Assembly: GCA_004794655.1 (NCBI GenBank) | Contig: SMMW01000046.1 | Span: 3,880,001 to 3,944,000 of the forward strand | DNA length: 64,000 bases | Origin: Marisa cornuarietis | Taxonomy: Eukaryota > Mollusca > Gastropoda > Architaenioglossa > Ampullariidae | Reading direction: 5' to 3' | Shown here: piece by piece, positions 48,046 to 58,530 of the stretch | How the letters are laid out: every line of letters starts with the position of its first letter | How positions within the stretch are numbered: position 1 is the stretch's first letter | Translations under genes and position numbers: made by a program | The notes under the pieces: model-generated | What the model was told of the DNA's origin: nothing | Databases searched by the model: none | Seen by the model: only the letters and a program-made list of their open reading frames with translations

Positions 48046-50720
48046 GCAACTGACGCGTTTTTCTGCGGCTGCGTCGCAAAACGTCATCCGAAGCCATTTC
48101 GAAGGGCAGGCAGGTAACAATTTGTGATTTTTTTCTCAAGCCTGACGCCTGTACATCTTTTTACAACTGATTTTGATATTGTGTGCTAGGTAGTCCAATA
48201 CCTGTTAGATTATAAGCGCTGCGTCTCATATTTTTTGCATGATTATTTTTTGCAAGAAAAGTTTTTTAAAAGCTTGCGTTGAGTCTGCGGGAAAATGACC
48301 CGGGAAAGATTTGTTAGGGAAGCGTCCTAAATGATATCTATAAATACTGTAGATAGTAATACACATATATTAACGGCTTCATGGTCGTTGAATTGAAATA
48401 ACGATGAAGTTTCAAAGTTCATCAGCATTGACCAGCTCACATAACAAGAATCATTGCATCAGGCAAAATTAATCTTATTCCGTCGACGCAAATGGTTCGC
48501 CAAAAAAAAAAAAAAAACCAATCTCATTTAGTTTTCTGTGGTAAAGACAATTGTATAATAATGCCAAGATGAAAGACTACGAGCAACAAACAAAATAATT
48601 CCAAGGTTTTAGATTAGTTCCTGCAGTAATAATGTCTGTGGAGTGCACATGATGATGATAATGTCCATTTGTAATGCGCAGGTATCCATTCAGAAGAATT
48701 CTCATTGCGCAGCGAAAACAAATAAATAAAAAATAAGAAAAAAATTAAGTAAATAGATGAAACACCAGGAAAGTAAAAAATAAAGACAGAAGTGTTGCTT
48801 GGTTGTTTAAGTTTAAGTCCGTCTTAAATAAACAGATGGGTCTTCAGTCTTTTTCGAAGCGTGGTTGGTGAGGTGATGGTGGACGGTGACGATGGCAGAG
48901 CATTTCACAGTTTAGGTGCCACGTTTTTGAAGGCCCTGGCTCCAGTGCGCTACTTGTTTGTGTCTTCCACTGCAGGGAGACAGAAGCGGGACTGGGAGTC
49001 AGAGCGCAGGCCACGTGACGGCTGGTAAGGAGGAACTCTCTTGCAAATAGTAAGGAGCAGTTTTAGACATGCAAACTGGTTTAACAAAATCAACAGTGAT
49101 GACAGCTTTGTCATTTGTATTCAGTTTTTAGTTAGAAGCATTTTTGGATTAATTCAGTTATTTTGCTGTTAACCCTGACTTTATCATCTTACCTTACAAT
49201 CCTGTTGTTATTTATTAGTATTCTCAATTTCTTTACCGAAATTGAGGATGAGCATCTTCAACAATCAGCCTCGTTTTTGTTCTATCAAGTATGTCTGTGA
49301 AATAAAGTCTACATAATCAACACCTTTTTCCAATTCCATCCCATCTGTCCCATCGACATTTAGTTAAGTGAAAGTTAGTCACTTCTCAGAACCATTCCTA
49401 ATAAACAATTTTGTGCACTTCCAAACACGATTAGCAGAAATAGGCATGGTGATGTTACAGATATTACAGATAGCCTTGGCTAGATGTTTACATTCTGTTG
49501 TTTTAAACGATCACTTGTTATAATAAGGAAAACAAACATTCTTGCCTAATGAGCATTAAGTCATTAGACATTCTATTACAGTTTAAAATAAAACTTACTA
49601 AAATAAAAAATTCAGACCTATAACACAGTAGCTAAAAAAATTTCTAAGTAAGTAATGTTTAAACACAATAAATGTAGAACCCCACCCTCTGATGGTATGA
49701 GACCCCCTGACATAAGTGCTATATTTCATTCATAACATTTTTGCAGTAAACAAGATTCAGACTAAAGTGGACTTGATGAGAGCGCCTGAAGAGTTCAAAA
49801 CAGTAAAGGACGAAAGAAGCAGACAAAAGAAGACACCCTAAGAGTGGACAGTTTGATGTACAGACATCACAGAGTGATTGTGACTTTGCGGTCAGTTGGT
49901 GGTGAGTTCCTGGGAAAAAAAAAGAGATGGTAATTAGACAGGGCTTGTCCTTATGTGATTAATGGGATGCTGATAATTTGCAATATTTCAAATGTAAATA
50001 GCATTTTTATTGTTGTTAATGCAAAAGCAAGACCTGTGAGAGAATCACTGTTTAAAGATAATAATGCAAGCATTTTGCATGTCATTATTTTTAAGTGTTG
50101 GTCTAAATATTTGTATATGCATTATTAAAACAAGCAGTATAAATTGTTGCCCTTTAATATTTTAATATCATTTTATTTCTAAATTTAACTCTTGAAATGT
50201 CGCCCCAAATGTGTGTGTATTTTCATGTATTTAGCACTTTAAAAAGAAGTAAACAGCTTGTTTTGCACTGTCATTAATTTTAACAGGCAATTAAATGTAC
50301 CAGTCTCTAGAAAATAGTTTCAACTCGCTGGTCTAAGGGAGGTAATTTTTTGCCCTTTGTAAGACTTGGTATGTAAGAAAAACAAGGCAAACATTTTGCA
50401 GGGCCTTATTTTTAAGTGTTGATATCAGTATTTGTTTATACATTATGAAGGCAATCAATATAAATTGATGCTCTTTCATATTTTATTAGCATTTTATTTC
50501 TAAATTTAACTCTTGAAATGTGTCTGTTTTTTGACCTGTGTCTTAACCATTGCATGTCAGTGGTATGTGAGTATGGATATGACAGTCTGCTTTATAATTT
50601 TAATTTTATAATTTCAAATTATAATTTAATTGACTTTTTCTTTTGCTGTATGCTTTCAGGTAATGCATTGCAGTTTTCCATAGGTTACTCTTCTGCCTGA
50701 TGCTCTCTTGGTCAAATTCT
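48046..50720 (+). ncRNA. Possible spliced non-coding transcript
   Basis: A CpG-rich segment (48046-48113) ends in GGCAGGCAG|GTAACA, a good donor. A strong acceptor TTTTTGCAG precedes 49747, and that exon ends at TTGGTG|GTGAGT (49901). Another acceptor with a long pyrimidine tract (CTTTTGCTGTATGCTTTCAG) ends at 50659 or close to it. The exons lack a long shared reading frame, although 49749-49841 is open and very charged. This is only a splice-signal model. Confidence 0.3.
48645..49030. repeat. Dispersed repeat fragment
   Basis: The stretch with GGGTCTTCAGTCTTTTTCGA, then GCATTTCACAGTTTAGGTGC, then CCCTGGCTCCAGTG resembles a non-coding repeat I recall as very common in marine animals. No ends can be defined. 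Confidence 0.45.
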
Positions 50721-50940
50721 AAATTCCTGGCATCTAAAATGTAGACTTCATGCCCAAAATGTGTATGTATTTTCATGTATTTAACACTTCAAAAAAAAAA
50801 AAAGTAAAAAAAGTCGTTTTGCACAGACAGGCAATTAAACGTACCAGTCTCAAGAAAATAGTTACAGTTTATTGGTCTAAGGGAGGTAATTTTGTGCCCT
50901 TTGTAACACTTGGTAGGTTAAGAAAAACAAAAGATCAGAA
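50071..50940. repeat. Modular duplicated block (a-b-a-b) upstream of U6
   Basis: Module a (50071-50200 and 50390-50521) ends in TTCTAAATTTAACTCTTGAA. Module b (50201-50388 and 50751-50940) contains TGTATTTTCATGTATTTA, ACCAGTCTC-AGAAAATAG and GGTCTAAGGGAGGTAATTTT. The order is a, b, a, a 230-bp unique piece, then b. Confidence 0.85.
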
Positions 50941-51383
50941 CATTTGCAGTTTTAATGCAGCTTATCTACTAAATTTTCAAGCAGTTTGGTACTGCAGATA
51001 AATATTCTTACTTAAGTTAATTTGTTTTTTACTGATTAGCTTGCCAAAATTGTGTATAAAATATCGTTTGAGTTCCTTTGTCCAAGGGACATAGTTTCGT
51101 TTCTGTGCCTTTCTCCCTGTATTTAAGGGGAGGCTATTAAGCGGTAGTTGAGTAATCCTCCTTGTTCCCAAATAGATTTGTGGTTAAAACTAATTATTGG
51201 TAAATGATTTGTAATTGCATTTTTGCGAATTGAAACAAAGGTACTTGGTACAAATACCTCTTTTTACATTGATGAATTTGTTTTTGTCAATATATCCTAA
51301 TATTTGTACTCATTTCTCAAACCTGGGTTGTGCTGTATGTACAGAGTAGGGGGTATTTCACAGTTCTTATTGGGTTTGAGGGT

Positions 51384-51399
51384 GTACTGTTCACGCAGT

Positions 51400-51439
<40 letters not shown>

Positions 51440-51489
51440 GGCCCCTGCGCAAGGATGACACGCAAATTCGTGAAGCGTTCCATATTTTT
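51384..51489 (+). ncRNA. U6 spliceosomal RNA with a variant 5' stem-loop
   Basis: U6 is the catalytic RNA of the spliceosome. From ATATACTAAAATTGGAACG onward the sequence agrees, as far as I recall it, with human U6 to the terminal T-run. It includes ACAGAGA (51423-51429), which pairs with the 5' splice site, the AGC triad (51435-51437) and the ISL region. The 5' end differs from the usual GTGCTCGCTTCGGCAGCAC: here GTACTG and CAGTAC pair perfectly around a TTCACG loop, one base shorter. TATTTTT at the end fits pol III termination. Upstream I see no TATA box near -25 to -30 (about 51354-51360), so the gene may be a variant, lineage-specific in promoter type, or a recent pseudogene. Confidence 0.9.
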
Positions 51490-52525
51490 CATTTTGTTAA
51501 TTAATTTTTTCCTCCAGCTCATCTCTATATCCACAAAAAAAAAAGATTTTATGATTTGGGGCACGACCAAACATTTTCTCTCTGTAAAATGACAAGCATC
51601 ACAGCTTCTCCAAAATCTCTCAATTCATGGAGCCACCGGCCTTCAGATTCGGTCTAAAATTATGAACCAAGTCCTTTCTACCAACTGTAATATCACTTTT
51701 GAACAGGGGTAACAAATTACCTAGTTTGTGTGTTGTGTGCGCTCGCGCACCATAGATAAATATTGCTAGGAGGGTATTAAGAGTGAGAGTAGTAATTATA
51801 TGAGTGTGTGGGACACAATTATGTTTATTGCTTGTGAGCACGGAACAAAGTCAAATTTCTGTATCTGTGGTAAACAGACACAGACAATAAAGATGTACTT
51901 TTTATAATTTCCGTCATTAATGCAGTGTGTGTTGTTACAGTGGCATCTTGAACAGCAGTAGGGATTTTTTTCTTTATATTTGTAGCTTATATTTTCATGT
52001 CTTTGTAGTATATGCTAAATTATATTTGCTTTCTCGATTTTTTCAGAGTATATATTGGATTTATGCTAAATAGGATGTTTTTTTTTAACTAATCAAAGTG
52101 AATATAAATGATAAAATAATGTAGCATGACTGTAATATTCACAGAAAGCATGGGTTTTTTTGTGCCTCAGAGATGTTTTATTATACAGCATCATGTAGCT
52201 TGCGCTTCAATGCATTTGTTGACAGCATCTGTGCCTATACAGTCTACAAAATTTTTTTGGCTCATTAATGCAGGCTGCTTGTCCACAAAGTAGAATTTTA
52301 ATATTGGTGAAATATACGTGAGTCTTTTAGTAATTTTTCTTCTAACATTTGCAAACATAGGTGTGCCTCTTCTACAAAACTTTTCCCTTTTCATTATAAA
52401 TGCATGTACAATTATTGATAAATTATGAAAACTTTCTTTCTGTTTCAAAGTTGCCATTGTTCAAGTCTTGGCAGAAGTCTTTGTCTCAGGAAGACCATCA
52501 GTGGGTTTCCAGAGCTCTCTTTGAA
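51490..52525. other. Intergenic, no supported gene
   Basis: AT-rich. An ATG-initiated 88-codon ORF on the minus strand (52191-52457) is open but has no recognisable family and is within the size range of chance ORFs here. Confidence 0.35.
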
Positions 52526-53385
52526 GGCCGAGGTTCTAGTGGGTGACAGGTGGGCGGGTAAAAGGTACACAAACACTGGCGACTGTCCCAGCAATAAAAC
52601 ATCTTTCTCAGACGACTAGTACTTGTTGTAGGGTCTGAGAAAGGTGAGACAAAACGGCTTCCATCAAAACATACTGTCATGGTTAGGACTGACAATTGAA
52701 TGTATTCTCTATAAATAAATAATAGAGAAAGAAAAATAAAGATGAGAAGGAAGAATAGCGGAAATGACACAAAGATAAAGACAACTGGATTTAAAAACAA
52801 TTGATGTTTATTGCTTTCGTCTCATTATCTTTTTTCTACATCTCTATATCTTTCTTTACTCATAAGCGGGGATAACAATATTTAACATTTCAATGTTCAT
52901 AATTTTACAAAAAGGCAACATTTCACGCCTGTAACGCAGTGTCTGTCTACAAAAGCAGCTTCACGGTCCTTTTTCGATTATCTAGCCCGACAATTATTGT
53001 CAAGTGGAGGTCGTCGGTGCTTCTTCTCAAGTTGACAAAACAGAACCTCACGAGGAGAAAGCTTGTATGATCAAAAGGATTAGACGTTAGGACCAGTTTA
53101 GCACCCATGGTTTTGTTTGTGTGTTCTCCCTTGTGAGAAAAGAGAACGAGAAAGGAGACAAGGATGAACAACCCAAATGACAAAGAAAAAGGCAATTGAA
53201 TTTTTGTAAACTTTGTTTTTATTCCTCTCGTTTTTCTTTTATTTTTTCATCCCCACTGGTGACCAACATACGGTACTGCATCTGGGTTTGGGTACAGTCT
53301 TCGTACTTTTTGAATGACGCAAGTGGGCATCAGTTCACACCTGTGACACAGAACCCAATTGCCATCTCCTGTCTCTCTAAAGTTT
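52526..53385 (+). repeat. Dispersed repeat family R1, copy 2 plus a partial tandem copy
   Basis: Copy 2 (52526 to about 53110) matches 44133-44790 closely. Directly after it, 53110-53385 repeats the family order again in diverged form: an AGAAAGGAGA-rich stretch, then a T-rich run, then CACACCTGTGACACAGAACC. This suggests tandem duplication inside the family. Confidence 0.65.
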
Positions 53386-53814
53386 AACAAAGTCTAGCAT
53401 TTCCCAATATCACGTGTATATTCTATTTCGTATAGCTCGAGTTTGGGGACAAGCTGCCTGTCCATTCCCGATGAACTTGAGGTTTGCGGCAGTTATGCAG
53501 GCAGCGTGGACACTCAAGTACCGCGCCTTGTCGGGACAGCGAAGTTTCTCCACCCTCACTGACCAGTGCCTCACTAGCTTTGTTATATATCCAGTTGTTT
53601 GACAGTGCCTGCAGCCACTGATTTTGTTTGCATACTTGTACTTAGAAACCTAAGTATACAAAACAACTGGAAAATAAAACAATAATTCCATAGCGTGGAC
53701 ACTAGCTTACACCGACGCACATGTACTTTGCACTCAAAACTTAGGTGGAATGCACACATAAATATAAATATAATTATTACAAAACAAAACCACGGGTGCA
53801 AAACTCCTAATCCT

Positions 53815-54350
53815 TTTGACCGCAGATGTAATCACGGACAACAAGCCGTTTCTTCATAACCTTCTCCCCGCCTGGCGTTGTTCTCAATTGACAGTCACCA
53901 TAGGAATCAACTGAAAATGTTGAATATTGATATCCTCGCTTATGAAGAAAGAAAGATAAGAGATATAGAGAAAGATTAAAAAGCAATAAAAAATAAAGTT
54001 TAAAAATTCAGTTGTCTTCATGTTTGTGTCATTTGCACTGTTCATCCATCTCTTCTTTATATTCTCTCCATTTTTATTTATGGAGAATACACTCAGTCCT
54101 AACTATAACAGTATGTTCAGATAGAAGCCGTCTCGCCTCACCTTTCAGACGCTACACTGGCCTACAGCAAGTACGAGGGAGAAAGACGTTTTATTGCTGG
54201 GCTGGTCGGCAGTGCCCGTGATCTCTACCCTGCCTATTGTCGGGTAGTAATTGTAGACTACTGACCGCCTGTCCCAGTCTGCAGAGTGTGAACTCCTACC
54301 TCCCCTTGCACGGGCCAAACCATTTTGCTGGTCTGGACAGATCTCGGCCT
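53815..54350 (-). repeat. Dispersed repeat family R1, copy 3 (inverted)
   Basis: On the minus strand this begins GGCCGAGAT, then CAATAAAACGTCTTTCTC, CGGCTTCTATCTGAACATAC and TTCATAAGCGAGGATATCAA, the family order. It faces copy 2, so 52526-54350 is an inverted pair around 53386-53815. The piggyBac element begins immediately after its GGCCGAGAT end. Confidence 0.65.
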
Positions 54351-54521
54351 TTAACCCTCTTAGAGCGATGAGCCTATTTTTAGGCTCTGCCGACAGAAGA
54401 CGAAGGGCTTAAATTTAGGCTTTGCTATGGGGGTCCAAGAAAAGCTCTTCTATTGGTTCACCTGGTTAAAAACTAACCAGTTAGAAGGTTTATTTCAATT
54501 CTGAGGTCTTGTTCATGCAGT

Positions 54522-54713
54522 TTGCGAGCCATTTTGTCTGCTGTACTATATCGACATTTCCGTGCTTTTGGTAAAAAATGTCTTCTGACTTTAAGCGGTT
54601 TTGATGAGGCCGCCATATCAAGCGACACAAGCGAGGAGTCTGTGGTGGATAGCGACTCTGCCAGCGAATTTGAAGATATTTGTGCCATTTTTTTTTTTTT
54701 TGCTTGTAATTGA
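54522..54713 (+). CDS. Possible acidic N-terminal segment of the piggyBac transposase
   Basis: The frame here gives SGFDEAAISSDTSEESVVDS followed by more Ser/Asp/Glu, just like the acidic start of PGBD/piggyBac proteins. It ends in a poly-Phe/stop at 54713. The main ORF begins 600 bp later with another acidic patch right after a good acceptor (GGATATGCAG|AG, exon from 55326). No donor gives an open, in-phase join, so the link is unproven and may have been broken by mutation. Confidence 0.4.
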   Translation: MRAILSAVLYRHFRAFGKKCLLTLSGFDEAAISSDTSEESVVDSDSASEFEDICAIFFFFACN

Positions 54714-55384
54714 TGTAAATAGGTTTCTGTGACGTAGGCATATATATATATATAGCTCACGTGAATTTTTTGTTTTTATTTTTTACTAATTCACTTTGTT
54801 GTCCACAAGCAATGTGGGCATGTCGTATGTGACAAATCTAACATCTTTTATCATCAATTCTGCTTCTAGACAGACTTTTATTAATTAGATCGGTGTTTTT
54901 ACTAATCTTACTTTCGTTTTCTTTGTCATTTCTGCATCAGTCAATGTGTCATTTGAGCTACAAGGATATTTTAGAAGTGTGTGTGGTTAGTATGTCAGAG
55001 CAGAGATCCTGGTGTAACAACATTGAGGGATGGGAATTTACTTCTGATTATTTCGAGTAAATGTTACTATTACAGTGTTCTTTTTTATTTTCAAAATGCA
55101 ATATACAAAGAATAAAATGTAGTTATAAGTATTGTTCAAGATGTAACTAATTTAATATTATGTATATGTTGGTGTTGGGGTGGGACGTGACAAAGTGAAA
55201 AAAGTGTTTATTGCAGTTGTTAGCTCATGTGTACATGTATTATTTATGTGTAGCATTATCATAGTTTGTTATTGTACAAACAATAACAGTAATAATAATT
55301 AATTTGATTTTGTTTGGATATGCAGAGTCCAGCAGTGAAGAAGGCAGCAGTGATGATGAGGGCGACCTTCCCCAAGTTCATGGC

Positions 55385-56752
55385 ATGTGGCTGCCCATCA
55401 TTGGGGAAGACCCTGGACCACAGCCAGTTGCCTTCACTGCTGCTCCAGGGCCCAAACACCCTCCACCCAGTGATGCCCATCCTGTTGACTACCTCATCCT
55501 ATTTTTCACGTCTGCCCTTGTAGACCGGATTGTGGCTGATACCAACCGGTACGCAGAGAAGTGGATTCGTGACCATGGGGACTACCTCTGGGACAAGCCC
55601 AATTCTTTGGTACACCAATGGCTCAAGAAGGGAGAACTGTCGCTGGAAGAGTTTAGGGCGTTTCTGGGTGTTTCCCTGAACGTGGGTCTCATCAAGAAAC
55701 CCACCATCGCCATATACTGGGATTCCGTATATTCCAGTCAGTCCACCCCATGGTTCCTGACACATTTCTCACGCGACCGTTTCAAGTTGTTGTTGAAGTT
55801 CCTTCACTTCAACAACAATGATCTACAGCCACCTTCTGGACACCCCGACCATGCGCTCTTTAAAATTCAGCCCCTCGTTGACCATTTTACGAGGGCTTTC
55901 CTTCACCAGTACCACCCTGGGAGGGACGTTTCTATAGATGAGAGCATGGTTGGGTACAAGGGCAAGACGCCCCATCTACGGCAGTACTTGCCATTGAAGA
56001 GCCACGCCAGATTTGACATTAAACTTTGGTGCGTATGTGACAGTGTGAATGGGTATACAAGGGGAAGGATCCTGAGCCAGTGCAGCGAGGTCAGCCGCAT
56101 GGAACAACATGCACTTGTCATGAGGCTGCTGAGGGAATGCAATTTTTTGCATCGGGGCCAACACCTGGGAGTGGACAATTACTTCAGCAGCCCTGACCTG
56201 TTTCTGGAGCTTTATGCTCTTGGTTCCACTGCAACTGGAACGGTCAGGACCCACAGAAAGGGCCTTTCAAAGTCTGCCTTGAATCAGCGACTGAAAAACA
56301 AAGAAGTCACTGAACGCCGCAAGGGGCCTCTCCTCTGCGTTGCCTACAAAGATGGCTCTAAGAAACCTATCCTGCTCAGCACAGCTATATCAGCTGGCTT
56401 CCAGCCTGTCAGAAACAGGAGGGGGGAGCAGGGGCAGAAGCCAAAAGTTGTTGTACGCTACAACGAGTCGATGGGAGGAGTAGACCTTAGTGATGCCAGG
56501 TTGTACACCTACTTGGCAGAACGCCGCACCATGAAGTGGACCTTGAAGGTGGCATTCTCCCTGTTTGGCAGGGCTGTTCTCAACAGCTACATTATTTATG
56601 AGCAGCACACCACCGATAGGCCCAAGTTGACCAGGCACCTGTTCATGGTTCAAGTTGTAGAGGCGTTGGTTGGGAACTACTTCCCACCTAAGGTTGTCAG
56701 GCATCGGCGTACAGCTGCAGCAATCATGGCTGCCAGACAAAGCACGTCTTGA
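55385..56752 (+). CDS. piggyBac (PGBD4-like) transposase, nearly intact
   Basis: The cut-and-paste transposase of the surrounding element (DDE_Tnp_1_7 family). The frame is open from about 55304 to 56752 (482 codons), but the only upstream start there is TTG. The first ATG is at 55385 (MWLPIIGED), giving 455 aa. Numbered from 55304, the catalytic Asp triad is D212 (IDESMVGYKG), D291 (GVDNYFSS) and D394 (MGGVDLSD). The spacings of 79 and 103 are close to those of insect piggyBac. The Cys-rich C-terminal domain is out of frame: another frame of 56734-56883 encodes a C-x2-C-x4-C-x2-C segment ending in GYHS, then stop. The family usually has about 550-600 residues, so both ends are affected. Confidence 0.9.
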   Translation: MWLPIIGEDPGPQPVAFTAAPGPKHPPPSDAHPVDYLILFFTSALVDRIVADTNRYAEKWIRDHGDYLWDKPNSLVHQWLKKGELSLEEFRAFLGVSLNVGLIKKPTIAIYWDSVYSSQSTPWFLTHFSRDRFKLLLKFLHFNNNDLQPPSGHPDHALFKIQPLVDHFTRAFLHQYHPGRDVSIDESMVGYKGKTPHLRQYLPLKSHARFDIKLWCVCDSVNGYTRGRILSQCSEVSRMEQHALVMRLLRECNFLHRGQHLGVDNYFSSPDLFLELYALGSTATGTVRTHRKGLSKSALNQRLKNKEVTERRKGPLLCVAYKDGSKKPILLSTAISAGFQPVRNRRGEQGQKPKVVVRYNESMGGVDLSDARLYTYLAERRTMKWTLKVAFSLFGRAVLNSYIIYEQHTTDRPKLTRHLFMVQVVEALVGNYFPPKVVRHRRTAAAIMAARQSTS

Positions 56753-56883
56753 AGTTGCCCCAGCTGTGGTTCCCCAAGTACCAGCTGTTGGAGGCAAGAC
56801 ACAACAAACGTGTCCGATCCACATACGAGTGCTCTACTTGTGATGTAGGATTGTGCCCAGCCTGCTTTTCAGGCTACCATAGC
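56734..56883 (+). pseudogene. Frameshifted Cys-rich C-terminal domain of the transposase
   Basis: Frame 1 from 56734 runs about 50 codons with C-x2-C-x4-C-x2-C-x5-H spacing near its end (56831-56880). This is the zinc-binding tail that in piggyBac proteins recognises the transposon ends. It is offset from the main ORF, so an indel at about 56690-56735 would have removed it from the protein. The last codons lie inside the first copy of the tandem module. Confidence 0.75.
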
Positions 56884-58092
56884 TGAACTGCACCTTACTT
56901 CAGCATATTGTAAATAAATTTCTGTATGTTTTTTTACTATAATAATAATAATAATAATAGTGAAGATTTTTATAGCGCATATTCACACTCATAGAGAGCA
57001 TGCTCTTAGCGCTTAAAAAGAGGAAGAGACGTGGACTAAGTAGACACAGAACAAAGGGACGAAAGAAAACGACAGTACTGACGAAACAGAAAACAAAAGG
57101 CATCAAGTAACAGGAACAGAAAAATATAGTGATTCTGCGAGAAAGATGGGTAAAGTAGCAAGAGGGATAATATCTCATGATAATATGTATTGTGTGAATG
57201 TGGTCTGCATGTGAACTGAATTTTCTTGGACTATTGCTGGCACCAGAGCAAAGGTAGAGAATTGTCATTACCTTTGTTGCAAAGTTCAAGCATTTTCCTT
57301 TCCAAAACTATAGTTTTCTTGGTCTAATGTTTACCTGAGGGCAGCAATAATAAAAACAAACTTCACCCCCTATCGTGTTTAATTGCAAGCCATTGCCTTT
57401 GTAATACGTATATTTATATGTAGTGCTATATGATGTAGGATTGTGCTCTAGCTGCTTTGTCAGTTACCACAGCTGAACTGCACCTTGTATAAACATGCTG
57501 TGTGAATAGTTTTCTTTGTGTTTTGGACAAGTAACAGTAACATGTGGACATGGACAGGATTTTTAAAGTGAAAGTTTATTTTTTGTGAATGTTTTGAGCA
57601 TGTGAACTGTGAATTTTCTTGGATTATTGTTGGCACCAGAGTGAAGATAGCTGATATTATGTTTATTGCAAAGTTCAAGTGTTTTCCTTTCTAAAACGTA
57701 TTGGTTGCTTATTCTAATGTGTTCCTGAGGCCAGCAATGATGAAAACAAACATAACCCCTATCGTATTTGTTCATATCAATTTATATGTATTGCTTTATT
57801 ATGTAAAAATTGTGCCTTGGTAGTTGTGTCAGGTACCATAGCTGAACTGCATCTTGTCTACACATGCACTGTAAATAGTATTTTGTGTGTTTTGGACAAA
57901 TAACAGTAAAATTTGAACTTACACAGCAGTTTAAAAGTGAAAGTTTATTTTTTGTGAATGTTGTGAGCATGTGAACTGTGAATGTTCTTGGATTATTGCT
58001 GGCACCAGAGTGAAGATAGACAGCTGACATTATTTTTATTGCAAAGTTCAAGCTTTTTCCTTTCTAAACATATAGGTTTCTTGATCTAGATC
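56841..58092 (+). repeat. Three tandem copies of a 370-bp module at the 3' side of piggyBac
   Basis: Copies begin at about 56841, 57431 and 57801. Each starts as GATGTAGGATTGTGC or a diverged form, then has TACCATAGCTGAACTGCA, ATGTGAACTGTGAAT, GGCACCAGAGTGAAGATAG and GCAAAGTTCAAG. The first copy includes the last codons of the transposase tail and carries a 240-bp insertion. Confidence 0.88.
56937..57185 (-). repeat. Interspersed repeat copy 2 (ATT-tailed family) inside piggyBac
   Basis: (AATAAT)n at 56940-56960 is followed by a sequence matching 8262-8405 (AGCGCATATTCACACTCATA; CTCTTAGCGCTTAAAA). It interrupts the first 370-bp module, so it arrived after the triplication or inside one copy. 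Confidence 0.75.
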
Positions 58093-58413
58093 TAAATTTA
58101 AAAAATCAATAAAACAAAACAAACTAGACCCCGTTTTGCCATCACCGCTTCTAATTTTAAGCCTTGATTCTTATTTTTGTTAAGCCTTGATTCTTAAACG
58201 TCGTTTTTGTTTTATCAAGGCCTAAGAGGGTTAAGTGACAGCAAAAGATGGACCAGTAGCAGTGATGTATAATGAGCTATATTTAGCAGGGAAAGCTGGG
58301 TACCTTAATTTATAGGTGTTAGATAAAAGAAAGTGCACTTCTGCTTGTTACGTTTATGCGACTTGCAGTGTACGTGGCAGTTTTCATTAGCTTGGTTGGC
58401 GTCTGTTGTGTAA

Positions 58414-58530
58414 AAAAATCTTTGCCACATGCAGAGAAAGAATAGCGTGCCCGAGACGAGAACTGAACCCAGGACAGCCAACCTTCACTGTATTGGTGAC
58501 AGGCGCTAACCGTTGCGCCACCGGACCGCC
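58414..58530 (-). repeat. tRNA-derived SINE, family A, copy 2 (truncated)
   Basis: Matches 20560-20676, with the tRNA-like head complete (GGTGGCGCAACGGTTAGCGC on the minus strand) and the tail cut short. Confidence 0.85.

Larger units (their letters stand above)
54351..58234 (+). mobile_element. Complete piggyBac-superfamily transposon
   Basis: TTAA at 54351-54354 is followed by CCCTCTTAG, and the right end reads CTAAGAGGG before TTAA at 58231-58234. This is the piggyBac signature of TTAA target duplication with short inverted ends. Next to the left end is a perfect hairpin (GAGCCTA-TTTT-TAGGCTC, 54370-54387). Near the right end AAGCCTTGATTCTTA is present twice (58159-58173, 58182-58196). 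Inside are a transposase ORF, a frameshifted Cys-rich tail and three tandem copies of a 370-bp module. About 3.9 kb. Confidence 0.93.

Noticed and set aside
49092..49190. GTGATGA and CTGA boxes considered as a C/D snoRNA
   Set aside because: The terminal stem is absent and the spacing poor; not enough to call.
52191..52457. 88-codon ATG-started ORF on the minus strand
   Set aside because: Looks protein-like in places but no family recognised, and similar lengths occur by chance in this window.
55499..56824. Several minus-strand ORFs of 88-144 codons
   Set aside because: Shadows of the piggyBac transposase frame.
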